NCBI GenBank assembly: GCA_903772945.1 | Contig: CAICTM010000073.1 | Location: 62,001 to 126,000 of the forward strand | Length of the DNA: 64,000 bases | Direction of reading: 5' to 3' | DNA from: Seminavis robusta | Lineage: Eukaryota > Bacillariophyta > Bacillariophyceae > Naviculales > Naviculaceae | In this document: one piece after another, positions 21,286 to 31,149 of the stretch | How positions within the stretch are numbered: position 1 is the stretch's first letter | How the letters are laid out: every line of letters starts with the position of its first letter | Program-made: the position numbers and the translations under genes | Notes under the pieces: model-generated | Database searches by the model: none | The model's input: the letters and a program-made list of their open reading frames with translations, nothing else | Told to the model about the DNA's origin: nothing

Positions 21286-21724
21286 GGCAGATACTAAAGC
21301 TTGCTTCCATGCAGGAATGGTTGACATCTAAAGCTTGCTTCCATGCAGCAATGGTTGAACAGATGCTATCATAGACGCGTAATAATTAAACCACCCGTCA
21401 GTTATATGTGCTGCTTGCATTGCTTGTACCATGGGGCATCCATGGGATCTCCAGCAAAACCCCGCGGCACGCAGACGGCTCGGCTCCAAACTACACAAGC
21501 TACTGAAACAGAGTGTTTCGAAAGGGTCGCCTACTTTACAGCTAAAGAAGAAAAGAGTGCATGAAAATAAATGTAGATAAGATTGTGATGATAGGTAGAA
21601 AGGGGTGGGGATGCATTGGTTCATTCACCGATGGAGAGATTTCTAAAGAACGCATGTCCAAGACACTTCATCCCCACCACTCCTGGCTGGGAACGTTATT
21701 AGTGCTTCTATCTTGCGTACTTTC
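21286..21724. other. Convergent intergenic region with a short direct duplication
   Basis: About 440 bp. A ~35-bp direct duplication (CTAAAGCTTGCTTCCATGCA, then G/CAATGGTTGA) occurs at about 21294-21326 and 21330-21359. Otherwise no gene was seen. Confidence 0.5.
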
Positions 21725-23880
21725 TTACAAGGTCGCAATGGAAGCCTTGGAGGATCCCCCTACGCTGACCACACTGGCAGCGCCACTGTGTTTTTGCGTG
21801 CGTCGAATATGGGCGACGCCATCATGTTGGCTCATCATTCGCACTTCCTTCTTGCGAATCGGTTGTCGTCGTTTGCCACCCCGCGAGATGCCGTAATGTC
21901 CTGACAGCCCAGTAGCAAAGTCCACGGCCCCACTGGCGACCGTACTGCCACTGCTTAACGTAGAGCCATTGCCATCCAAAGACTCGTTTCGGTCCAACGA
22001 AGGGAACACATAGTGCTGCCGATGGTGAAGCGGCGATTGATGACTCATAAAGTGGTGTTGCTGATGATGACTTCCAGCATCCATGCCAGTCAGGATGGAG
22101 GCAGTGGGTTGCAGGGCTGGTCCCACAATTCCGTGCACGTCATTGACTGCCGTAGATGCCGTTGGACCCACACAGAGTGGCATGGTGGCGCAAAAGAACA
22201 TATCGCACCCATGCTGAAAGAAATCCTCTTCCCAAGTGGTTGTGGGGCTCGCGTTATCCTTGCTGGGAGGACTTCCTGCTTGACGTGGAGACGCAGTGCC
22301 GTTCATTTCGTAGTGATACGCAGGTGCGGCTTGCGGGTTTACCATTTCGTCTGCCTGCGCTGTGGCTGCTGCTGCAGCAGCTTGGCCACGTCTGGTGGTC
22401 GATGGACGAGGTGACACTGGAGATCCCAGCCCACTGTCGGGAGATACTTCCAACAGCTGAGGTGGCGAAGATGGTGGCGTGATATTGACAGGACGAAAGA
22501 GATCGTCCTCTTGATCGTCATCGCTAGCTTCCTCCAAGAGCGATAGTGCCACGGATGTGTTGTGCAGCGATGCCTTTTCCCGTTCCAATTGCTCCAGTTT
22601 GGCCTTGGCCCTCTTTTCCTCTAGTTCTTCCGCTTCCTTGATGTAGAACTTGCGTAAAGACGACTGCATCGTCTTTTCCAACTTGCTGAGGTTGGCGATG
22701 CGACTCTTGTACTGTTTCTTTTCTTCCAGAACGGAGAAGATGATCCCTTCAATGCGACACGCCTCATCAGCAGGTTCTCCGACTGTGGAGATGAAAATAA
22801 AAAAGGAAAGGAAAAAGCAGTGAGATCCCAGCCATTCCAGCCAATTACATTTTCCATTGGTGTAGTAGTAGTAGAGTGTAAGTTATTACCTTTGACCAAC
22901 TGATCGTCACGTTCCACCCGTATGTACCCTCCCCCTCTTGCTAGCTGCGCCACAAATTCGGGCCCAAAGACCACCACTTGCACCGTCTGTCCATGAATCA
23001 AGAGTTCCTTCGCCTTGGGTGCCTTTTTGCTTGGTTGTTTGCCGATGGATGACGGCAATCGCGAGCCACTGGCAATGCTCAGGTTGAGACTCGAGTCCGA
23101 GTCCGTGACAATGGCCGTGGGAATGGGTGACCTCGATTTGCTACTGCGACGATCCTTCTTGGCGGCGTCACCCGAACTACGGACACGTCTGGTAAGTGGA
23201 TTGGCGGGATCCTGATTTTCCTTGGAAGGACTCTTTCCAGGAGGATCCGAGCTGCTGAGGGAATTGCTGCGTGAGAGTGATTTGGCGGCTTGGAGTTGCT
23301 GCAAGTGTTGTTGCAAATGTGCCGCTGATGGTTTTCCGTCAAAGACCCATAATCCTTCCTTGGCCTTGACAACGTAGGTGCCATAGGAGCTATTAAGTGC
23401 TCTCAGTCCTTCCAAAACAAGTGTATCATCGTCTCCACTTTCATAGGCATCATCGTCATCGTCTTTCATGGCTGAAGATCCCACCTTTTGTTGGGCTGCT
23501 TCCAAGAGACTCATCAGGACCACATTCTTGGGCAGTTTTGGCCGTTTGTCTTCCTGGCCTGCTGTCGCCTTGCAGACATTGTGTAGCTCATCTACCGTAG
23601 TGGGGACGGGATATTGATAGTTCTGATGACGTTGTTGTGTATGGCGGTGTCGGTAGCCCCTGGCAGTGTTGGGATTGGACTGTTGAGCTGGAGGTCTCTT
23701 GACGGGGACAATCCTGACACGGCACTCCATGCATCGTGTCAACCGTTGCGAGCACTGCTGGCAAATATACGTGTGGCCACAGGGAAGAACCACGGGCGGC
23801 CGGTCGGTAAGGTTCAACCGCTCATAGCAGATCCGACAGTGAAAGGAAAAGGGAGCCACTTCTTGATGTCGACCTGTCAT
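21725..23880 (-). CDS. RING-finger protein, probable E3 ubiquitin ligase (two exons)
   Basis: Exon 1 is 23880-22890 and exon 2 is 22782-21725 on the minus strand. The 107-bp intron has a GTAATA donor and CTCCACAG acceptor; joining gives 682 residues and rebuilds LVKVGEPADEACRIEG. Residues 14-55 form a C3HC4 RING: CRICYERL, then LPCGHTYICQQCSQRL, then CMECR, with all eight zinc ligands visible. The rest is a long Ser/Lys-rich region with a GTYVVKAKEGLWVFDG segment and a coiled coil in exon 2 (EEKKQYKSRIANLSKLEK through ELEEKRAKAKLEQLEREK). The C-terminal third is His/Gln/Ser-rich and ends in a basic cluster. RING proteins usually bring an E2 to a substrate; the substrate here is unknown. The start is set at the Met just before the RING; the upstream in-frame poly-Leu stretch is more likely leader sequence. 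Confidence 0.85.
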
Positions 23881-25605
23881 GGTGAAGATTAATTCTCTTG
23901 TTGCCTCCAACCACAAACGCTGCCTCCAATAGAGCCTACCAGTACCAGATGAAGCGGAGTGAGTCCAATCACTTCGTTTCTCGGAACCAATCACTTTTTG
24001 CCAGATCCCTTGGTGGTAGATGTGTACCTCAGAAGCCAACAAGAGCAACAACCACAACAACAAGAGCAGCAACGACTACTGGTGCAGAAGCTAGCTAGCT
24101 AGTCGTTAACCTTGGACCTGTCCTGTTGATGCTGATGCTAATAACAGCACGCCCTCGTCCATTCATCAGGTAGGCTACCCATTCCTTTTCCTCACATTCA
24201 CACGGATTTCTTTTCTGGATTTGCCTCTCACAAATTTTTCTATTTCCTAGAAAAAGAATCGAAAACGCCGGACGCTCCCCAAATTTCCCCCCTTCTTCCC
24301 AAATTCGAGCGCAATGAGGGTATCCACATCTTCAGAACGAATAACTTGCATGTGTACCATTGTACGTTCCGGGTTGACGGGCGTATGGGAATGCTGGGCT
24401 CGTGCCTACCGATTGTCTGGTAAATGACGGACCTGTTTCGGTTGGTACAGCTGTTGGCACCTTGAAATTTCAATGTCACCAACAGACCATCAGAAGCTCC
24501 ATCAGATTATTCCTTTCAATCAATCGGTACGGAAAAGCTTATCCGAAGAGAAAACGCGCCATACGACAAACCAAGGGCGGCAAAATCAAATTTGTACACT
24601 GTTGTGCACAGTGCAGTAGCTCGGCTGAAGTGAATTTCCAGCTGACAGAAGAAAAGAAGCAATAATTGGCAACAGCGTGAGGGGTCGAAATTTTTGGGAT
24701 ATCCGACTCTACGACTCTAATTAGACAAGAACCTGCTAGTTATGGCCGTGCAGGATTGCTTTGTGGCGCCAAATTTCAATGGTGTTTGGTCCGTAGTCAC
24801 GCTCCGTTACCCGTGCTTGGCAAGTCCCAGCCACAATATCTCCAAGCTCACAATACCAGGGGCAGCACCCATCCGGCAGGCTACCAAGTCCTGTTTAGTT
24901 TTTAGTATGGGGACTGATGTGGATCTAGCCAGTAGCTGGGAGTGCGTGGGCCAGCCGCAGCAGGTCCTAGCTATGCATGCATAGGTAGCCTTACACTTGG
25001 CCTAGCATTGTCCTGGAGGCAAGCTTCTTCGTTCTTGGGTGAGGTGAAGGTCCATGGTGGTCCAGGAAAATAGACTTGGTGTTGATGCTGGAGGTGGGCA
25101 TGCACTTTGGGTCTGATTCTCAGCCAACTGGTCGAGCCACAGGGGTGGACCAGTTGTAGAGCTACACATGCCGATCCAGGTCAAGCTCTCGGAAGTCCGG
25201 GTGCGGGACTTGCTTGGTTTGGGGCCAACGCTTGGTCAGCTGTACAGCAGCCTGGGGTTGCTCCTGGATATTGGCCAGGGTTGGGTCCTATAACGGTGGT
25301 GTGACATTCCTTAGGTTCAAGAAGCCCCGGCCGCAACGAAGGCCACAACACCTTTGAAACTCGTTACTCTAGTAGGTTGCTATGTGATCCGAGCACGCGG
25401 ATTGCAATATGTGTCTTGGTGTTTAGTCTTTAGTTACTTCTATAGGATCAGAATGGCGAGTGAATAATAGTCTCGTCTATCGTGTACCATTTCTCTGTCA
25501 TCATTTATTTGTTGCTTGCTTCGCATCTCTTGGATGCTTTCCCCTACTAGTCTCTTGAATGTGCCCATGAAAAGAGAGACTTGTTTGCTGGCTGCTGCCC
25601 AGAGT
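23881..25605. other. Intergenic, 1.7 kb, no gene supported
   Basis: Contains the leader of the RING gene (CAA and CAAC runs near 24040-24090) and the 3' side of the membrane-protein gene. Frames are short and not protein-like. No repeat family was noted. Confidence 0.45.
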
Positions 25606-27003
25606 TCAGCATTCTGCCATTCGTTGATACTTGAGCGCCAACTTTTCGTTTTGGATTTGTTCAAACCCCATGCGTCTATCCCGCTTCAAATGTTCGTCGG
25701 CAATCGCTCGGCCCCTCACATTGAGTCGGACAAAGTGAGCCAACTGAGGAATGTAGTTATCGAAAAACGAGTCAATAGCGCCCAAGCTGTACGCCAAGTT
25801 TCGATCCGCGGCCAGTTTGTTGTGACTGTTCACCAACCACATGGGGTGTTCTCCTCCCAAGTTTTTGGAGGGTTGTGTAGGAAAGCCGCTGGAAAGATTG
25901 GCTTCCACGTATCCAGTGTAAATGTGGTAGGGATTGTTTCGCCAGAGCATGACACGGTAAACGGGAAGAGCTGCAGAATTGGAAAGTGAGGCGACGGGTC
26001 CTTCGTTGGCAACTGGTGGGGATCGATAATGGGTTGTGTGAACCAAGGTGGTGATGAGACCGGCATGTTGCATTCCAATGGCGTAGCGGCGTGAAGGGGG
26101 TGGATATGGATAGTGCGGCGCGAACGTCTTGGCATCGAGTTCATTGCGATTGCTTTCGGAGTTTTTGGCCCGTGAAATGGCGTGCATGACTTGCGTGTCA
26201 ATGTCATCTCGGTTCATGTCAGCCATGGACTGTCCAATCTGCGTAAGGAAGCGTTCATCGAGGTTGCTTAGGTAAATGTTGGCCGTCACCCAGTACTTCA
26301 TCCACGGATTGGCAAAGAACATGGTGGTGAATGTCCGCATGAATTCCAAGAAATGCTGTCGATACACAGATCCAGCCACAGCCACCATAATGTCTTCAAT
26401 GTGCCAGAGCAGGAAAGGCCCGCCTTGGTAGGGTTTGAGCACGGTATTGTTGTGTCGCAATCGTTCGACAAGCAGGTAGGGCTTGCACTGCACAATAGCA
26501 CTGCTTGTCAAGTACAGACCTCCAAAGATGGTCATGACAACATGACTGTATGCCAACACAAACATGGCCAGGAGGAATGCAGGGATGCAGAGTACCAACT
26601 GGACAAGCACATGGAACTTCCATTCGATGGATTGGCGAGGAATTTGATGCGTCGGCTGAGGCAACCGCCATCCGACGTAAAGGCGTAGCAACATCACTGG
26701 AGGAAGCAGGCAGAAAAAGAGAGGAAGCCACAAGACGAGCATCAAAGGAACGAGAAACAAGGCCATGATCAAGATCGTGTACACGTCGGTAATGCGCCAG
26801 CCTTGGTGAACCCACCAAGGAGCATCGATTGAAGTGTTCATGCCTCGGCTGCCAATCTTCTTGGCGTGTTCAAACATATCCTCGGTTTCGCCCTTGACGG
26901 TGGAAGCTCGTTGCTCGGTCCATTTCGCATTGTACCAGGGATCATTCTCTTTCGGATAGAACCGGCTCATATCGGTGTCAGCATGAAGATAAACGTCGTT
27001 CAT
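25606..27003 (-). CDS. Multi-span membrane protein, function unknown (465 aa)
   Basis: A single-exon ORF of 465 residues. The N-terminus is soluble and polar (SRFYPKENDPWYNAKWTEQR). Two closely spaced hydrophobic segments follow at about residues 73-110 (TILIMALFLVPLMLVLWLP, then FFCLLPPVMLLRLYVG), then another long hydrophobic block at about 130-166. The middle holds amphipathic stretches with many aromatics (FMRTFTTMFFANPWMKYWV). The C-terminal 200 residues are soluble, with short motifs such as HYPYPPPSRRYAIGMQHAGL and YRVMLWRNNPYHIYTGYVE. I recognise no family. The composition and length look like a real conserved algal gene rather than chance. The frame is intact and the Met at 27003 is the first in frame. 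It could be a transporter-associated or organelle membrane protein, but nothing decides this. Confidence 0.75.
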   Translation of the reverse strand: MNDVYLHADTDMSRFYPKENDPWYNAKWTEQRASTVKGETEDMFEHAKKIGSRGMNTSIDAPWWVHQGWRITDVYTILIMALFLVPLMLVLWLPLFFCLLPPVMLLRLYVGWRLPQPTHQIPRQSIEWKFHVLVQLVLCIPAFLLAMFVLAYSHVVMTIFGGLYLTSSAIVQCKPYLLVERLRHNNTVLKPYQGGPFLLWHIEDIMVAVAGSVYRQHFLEFMRTFTTMFFANPWMKYWVTANIYLSNLDERFLTQIGQSMADMNRDDIDTQVMHAISRAKNSESNRNELDAKTFAPHYPYPPPSRRYAIGMQHAGLITTLVHTTHYRSPPVANEGPVASLSNSAALPVYRVMLWRNNPYHIYTGYVEANLSSGFPTQPSKNLGGEHPMWLVNSHNKLAADRNLAYSLGAIDSFFDNYIPQLAHFVRLNVRGRAIADEHLKRDRRMGFEQIQNEKLALKYQRMAEC

Positions 27004-27550
27004 CGTGAAGAAAGTCGGTGTAGAAAGTCGTCAAAGGAAGATGATAGCTTGTCGAGTCCACGCCGATGCCGTTGGAATTGAGGTTTCGCTCTTCTTCAAG
27101 GATAGAAGCGCAAATCTTTGGATTTCAGAGCAATGAACGACTTCCTGTGAAGGCAAGGAGACACTCTGAACAAGAGGACCTTCGTTGTCAAATGTTCCGA
27201 GTGGACGAAAGCACAAATATCAAGCGGTTGTTGTTTGCAAGCAATGAATGTCAAGATTCAAGACAGCGTGTACATGTGCAAAGAGGAGAGCGTGGGGAAT
27301 TGTGATGCCGTGGGTTGGGTGCGCTTTCGCCATGCGTTGAGTGTGATCTTAAATCTTTTGCCGATTTCGAGACATCTCTCTGTCCTGGTTCGCACACTTG
27401 TTCTCACGCACAAACCGAAATCACACCCAACCAGCACCTTGAGGTAATAGTGCTCAAATTGAGTCTTTTCTCCCTTTTTCCAAAACACTTTCTTCAAAAG
27501 TAACTTACAGGAACAGCCTATTTGAGCTGAGCAATCCGAATCTGAATTTT

Positions 27551-27696
27551 AAGAGCCTATTTAGGCGCTTAAAGTTACAACAGGCTAATAAGATTCAGAT
27601 TGGAAAAGTCAGATTGAAAATCGAGGTAAATAACTCAGGGATCTGAGTTTTCAATTATTTTCCAATCTTAAATCTAAGCGCCTATGATAGGCTCTT
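27551..27696. repeat. Long imperfect palindrome, MITE-like
   Basis: The left arm starts AAGAGCCTATTTAGGCGCTTA at 27551 and is mirrored by TAAGCGCCTATGATAGGCTCTT at 27675-27696, with two or three mismatches. The inner arms also pair imperfectly (AGATTCAGATTGGAAAA against TTTTCCAATCTTAAATCT). The whole 146 bp could fold as one hairpin. No target-site duplication was found. Confidence 0.65.
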
Positions 27697-28133
27697 TAGG
27701 CTCTGACAACAGGCCTTGTGGAATCCTGCATCTCTTACATGATTTTACATTTTCTGAACACATTTCAGCTTTTTCCTCCATTTGGAGGAGATTACCGGGA
27801 GGTGCAGGCAAAAAGGCAGACAGGCACAACAGCACAACGTCACAACACCACAACCAAATTTGGTTTCACTTCTCTCAAACACTGCTCCCGAACGCTTCCC
27901 CCGAACGCTTCCCCCGAACTCTTTTAGTGTTGTATTAGTATTACTTCAGAATTATCAGTGGGCAGTCTTTTAGTATTTTGCAGAGAATTTTCGTTGACAA
28001 TTTTTGTACCTGCGCACCGTACCGTACCGCACCACACCGTACGAATATTTAAAGCTTCAGAGATCCAGCATTTTTCTACCTGGTTCACGAATTGCCACGT
28101 CATGGTGGTACCGGTATACCGGTATCGCTCCTG

Positions 28134-28507
28134 GGTACCTGGACGATCCGGCAATTAGGTGCCCAAGCTAATTATGAATCACGACTGAATTCACAAGCAG
28201 GATTTAAAAGAGACGATCTCCTAAATAGTATCCTAAAACCGGTGCGAGTATCCAAAACGGTCGCCTATTTTTAGGCGATCGCCTAAACGATCGCCTAATT
28301 CTTCGATGAACAACCTGTTAAATCCTAGTAGCAGTATCCTAAATCCGGGCAGTAGCCTAAATAGTCTCCTATTACCGGCAACGGTCGCTTAAACGATCGC
28401 CTATTTTTAACCGTCGCCTAAACGGTCACCTAAACGATCTCCTATTGGTGACTGTTCAATCGTGAAAGGATCGTCACAAAATCACCATTGCCGGATCGTC
28501 CTCGTAC
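28134..28507. mobile_element. MITE-like element packed with CGCCTA words
   Basis: GGACGATCCGGCAAT at 28141-28155 is matched by its exact reverse complement at 28487-28501, and the similarity continues imperfectly outward to 28134 and 28507 (GGTAC on both sides). Inside, at about 28210-28445, the words CGCCTA and TCCTAAA and the palindromic combination GGCGATCGCC recur many times, mostly as (A/G)TCGCCTA. There is no ORF. A clear target-site duplication was not found, so transposition is inferred from the terminal repeats. Confidence 0.55.
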
Positions 28508-28538
28508 CGGCACCCTGATTTGTTCTACATGTGCTTAC

Positions 28539-28594
28539 CATGCCAACAAACACCAGATCTTCAACAAACACCAGATCTGGTGTTTGTTGGCATG
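28539..28594. repeat. Perfect palindrome with partial third copy
   Basis: CATGCCAACAAACACCAGATCT (28539-28560) is followed by CAACAAACACCAGATCT again and then by its inverted copy, ending ...TTTGTTGGCATG at 28594. The core at 28562-28589 is a perfect 28-bp palindrome centred on AGATCT. Confidence 0.9.
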
Positions 28595-28748
28595 AAAAGG
28601 ATGCGACCGAAGTACTACCAGGTAGCAGAACAAATCATTCAAATCATTCACTCGGCGCTTTGATCCGACGTCTATAGAAATTTCCCTTGACGACTTCCTC
28701 ACCAAGTCAAGGCGTTTCTACTCGTTGCTCACTACGTAAAGTAAGAAT

Positions 28749-29804
28749 ATGAAGGTGCGACGCCATCTGCGGCTGTTGATCGCGGTGTTTGGCATTGCGG
28801 TTTTTCTCGTAATGAAGTTGTGCAACCTGCAAGAGAGTCTACTGCGTGCGCTGCCATCGATATCGTCAATAACAAGAAGAAATACAAGAAGAAATACAAG
28901 CAGAACAACGAGCACATCATCATCATCACATGATGCTGGCGTCCGCCACTGGTGGTCCAACACGTCACATCCGATCATCCCGTTGATAGAACCAACCCAA
29001 GATGGCCAAGAAGAGGTGAACCAACATACAAATGAATCTATCTACTACAAACCTAGCGTTGGGTACAGCTTTCCAGTCAATGGTCAAGGGAACAAGTGGG
29101 GAAACCACTTCTATGATTCGGCAGTGTTGCGCTACAAGCTAGAGCCTGATGTAAAGGTGTGGACCAAACATGATGCCATGCTGTGTCTACAAAATCAATG
29201 GATTCATATTGATGGTGATTCTTTGGCTCGCGACGTCTTTTACGATATGAATGAAATTTTCGGTTTGGGATGGAACGACAAGCACAAGACGTTGGAAAAC
29301 CTTTCGCAAGGCGGCGGAGCTACCGGTAACAGCAGTGAAAGACCATTGATCACATTCAGCAGCGATACCATCAAATTCCGTGATACTCCCAACTGGTATC
29401 CTCTGCTTCAAGGCGTGAAGAGAGGCTGTCCAGATGTTTGGATTTACAGCAGTGGGTTATGGGATCACCCCAAAAACACATCTGATGCCAAATACTACAA
29501 ACGGACAAAGGCTTTGGCCAACTTTTCCGCTTCTTTTTCTGATTGCGAAATAAAGCACAAGATTCTGCGTTACACGACACCTTACCAACTCCCCAGTCGG
29601 CTAATGTTGAACGAAAGGGCCAAAAGATACAATGAAATTGCCACCGAGCTGCTCGTGCCTGTGGGCTTTCAATATGTAGACACCTTTGAGATGTTGTCGA
29701 GTCGTCCCGACTTGTCGCACGACGGAGTCCACTACACTGGTCCTGGTTCCAAGTGGGTTACCAACTCGATTTTGAACTTGATTTGCCCTTCTTCTTCAAG
29801 CTGA
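28749..29804 (+). CDS. Type II membrane protein with SGNH/GDSL-like esterase domain
   Basis: A single-exon 351-residue protein. The N-terminus is a short basic cytoplasmic stretch, then a membrane anchor (LLIAVFGIAVFLVMKL, residues 8-24), then a Ser/Thr/Arg-rich stem. The domain starts near residue 150 with WIHIDGDSLARDVFYDM, the GDS block with the nucleophile Ser, and ends with LSHDGVHYTGPGSKWVTN, the D-x-x-H block that supplies the Asp and His. Between them, VWIYSSGLWDHP could supply the oxyanion-hole part. This is the layout of PC-esterase and TBL-like sugar O-acyl transferases or esterases of the Golgi, so a role in modifying glycans is likely but inferred. Several N-glycosylation sites (NTS, NSS, NFS) fit a lumenal domain. 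No frameshifts. Confidence 0.8.
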   Translation: MKVRRHLRLLIAVFGIAVFLVMKLCNLQESLLRALPSISSITRRNTRRNTSRTTSTSSSSHDAGVRHWWSNTSHPIIPLIEPTQDGQEEVNQHTNESIYYKPSVGYSFPVNGQGNKWGNHFYDSAVLRYKLEPDVKVWTKHDAMLCLQNQWIHIDGDSLARDVFYDMNEIFGLGWNDKHKTLENLSQGGGATGNSSERPLITFSSDTIKFRDTPNWYPLLQGVKRGCPDVWIYSSGLWDHPKNTSDAKYYKRTKALANFSASFSDCEIKHKILRYTTPYQLPSRLMLNERAKRYNEIATELLVPVGFQYVDTFEMLSSRPDLSHDGVHYTGPGSKWVTNSILNLICPSSSS

Positions 29805-30224
29805 TAAAGCGATGCTTTGGAGTTCCAAGAAACTAAGGAAACAACGACAATGTCGGAAACACAGGAGGGAATAGAACTTCAACTGTGACATCGTATTTAA
29901 AAATCATATGCCTACTCGTAGTAAGAATTCTCGCGAGAAGAACGACAACCAATTGCGATGATAATCATGCAATGCCACCCACACAGCATGTGTGCAAAGA
30001 GGAGAGCGGTGGGTGATTTGGGATTCTTGGGGGTGGGAGGGCTTTCGCCTTGGTTGAGGCGTATTCTTCAGTCCAGCAGCCTTTCTCTTTTGTCTTTCCT
30101 GGTTTCGCAGACTTATCGCATGTGCAAAACCGACACAAGAAGAGCGACAGGAAGACGACAACAACGTCACAACATGCACACCAAACCACGTGTAGTTCCA
30201 GGCTGTTTATAATCATTTATCATC
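29805..30224. other. Intergenic, 420 bp
   Basis: Separates the SGNH gene from the first CRAL-TRIO copy. No gene or repeat is evident; it should hold the upstream gene's 3' end and the next gene's promoter. Confidence 0.5.
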
Positions 30225-31149
30225 ATGAGTGCTATCAGGGATGCCGGAGCTCCTGAAAGAGGACAACAAGAAGCAGAAGATGCTGAGGCAATAGACGAGG
30301 CGGTCGCTGCCCTAGCACAGCATGTGATGGCGAATCCAGAGCTTCAGGAAGCCATTGTCCCTCTGCTACCATATGTGTCCAGACGAGTGACCCTAACCAA
30401 TGAGGAACACCAATGGGCTGTGGCTATCAAGAATGCCATTGTGCAGACTGGAGAGTTCACCTTGACAGATTTCTGGTATGCTCAACTGGCCATCATCGAC
30501 AAGGGTGATATGAGGCAGCGCTGGAAAGGGCCTACAAAATGCAACATTTTTTGAAGGAATATGACATCGTTGATAGCCTCGAAGAAGGGGGATTTGTTGT
30601 GGAAGAGGTGTCTAGAATATTTCCAGGATTTCTGTTAGGATGGACCCAAACTCCTGATGGGCACTTGACCCTTGTTACTGACTGTTCCAAAAACGACCAT
30701 AGAGAGCTTTCCAAACACAGCATGGCATGCGGATATTGATGGCTTCCATGTACTACATTCACACTGCTTTGAACCCAGATTTCCAAGCTTTGCGCCAGGG
30801 CACTGTTGTTCTTTCGGAATGTGAAGGAATTTCGTGGCACACACATTTTGGCCTGGACTTTGTGAGGAAGTACTGGACAGACTTTGGTTCTGTATATCCC
30901 ATACGCTATCATCAGTTCCGGTTATTCCACACAGGCGTATTTGTGAATTTGTTGGCTGCTGTAACGCGGGAATTGATGCCACGATACCTCCGACGAAAAG
31001 TTGACTATGGATGTGTTTCGCCTTTGGGTCGACTCGATCGTCTTTATGCAGTGCCAGACATGGAGACTTGCACTGAGAGGTTCTTGGCTAGATTTAAGGC
31101 CGCGCTGCAGCTACGTTATGCCAATGAGGCATCCTTCAAATTACTGTGA
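30225..31149 (+). pseudogene. CRAL-TRIO domain protein, frameshifted copy
   Basis: It aligns along its whole length with the intact gene at 32119-33036, but the frame breaks twice. The first frame runs from 30225 to about 30515, the second to about 30700 and the third to 31149. At the first break DKGDM in one frame continues as ALERAYKMQHFLKEYD in another, matching AMDRVYKLQHYRQEYD of the intact gene. At the second break the frame returns with AFQTQHGMRILMASMYYIH, matching SYFAGLYYLHHTINPD. Each shift is consistent with one lost base. The C-terminal third keeps the lipid-binding fold pattern (GTVVLSECEG, then FRLFHTGVFVNLLAAVTRELM). It is either a decaying duplicate or an assembly error; the intact neighbour favours decay. 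Confidence 0.7.

Larger units (their letters stand above)
27004..28748. other. Intergenic, repeat-rich, 1.7 kb
   Basis: No gene was supported. It holds three structured repeats listed separately (27551-27696, 28134-28507, 28539-28594) and a short GTACCGTACC run near 28017-28040. The last ~100 bp should be the promoter and leader of the next gene. Confidence 0.5.

Noticed and set aside
23881-24072. N-terminal extension of the RING protein with a poly-Leu stretch
   Set aside because: It comes from CAA/CAAC runs in the leader; the Met just before the RING domain is a better start.
28017-28040. Telomere-like repeat from GTACCGTACC run
   Set aside because: Too short, and the unit does not resemble the TTAGGG type expected in diatoms.
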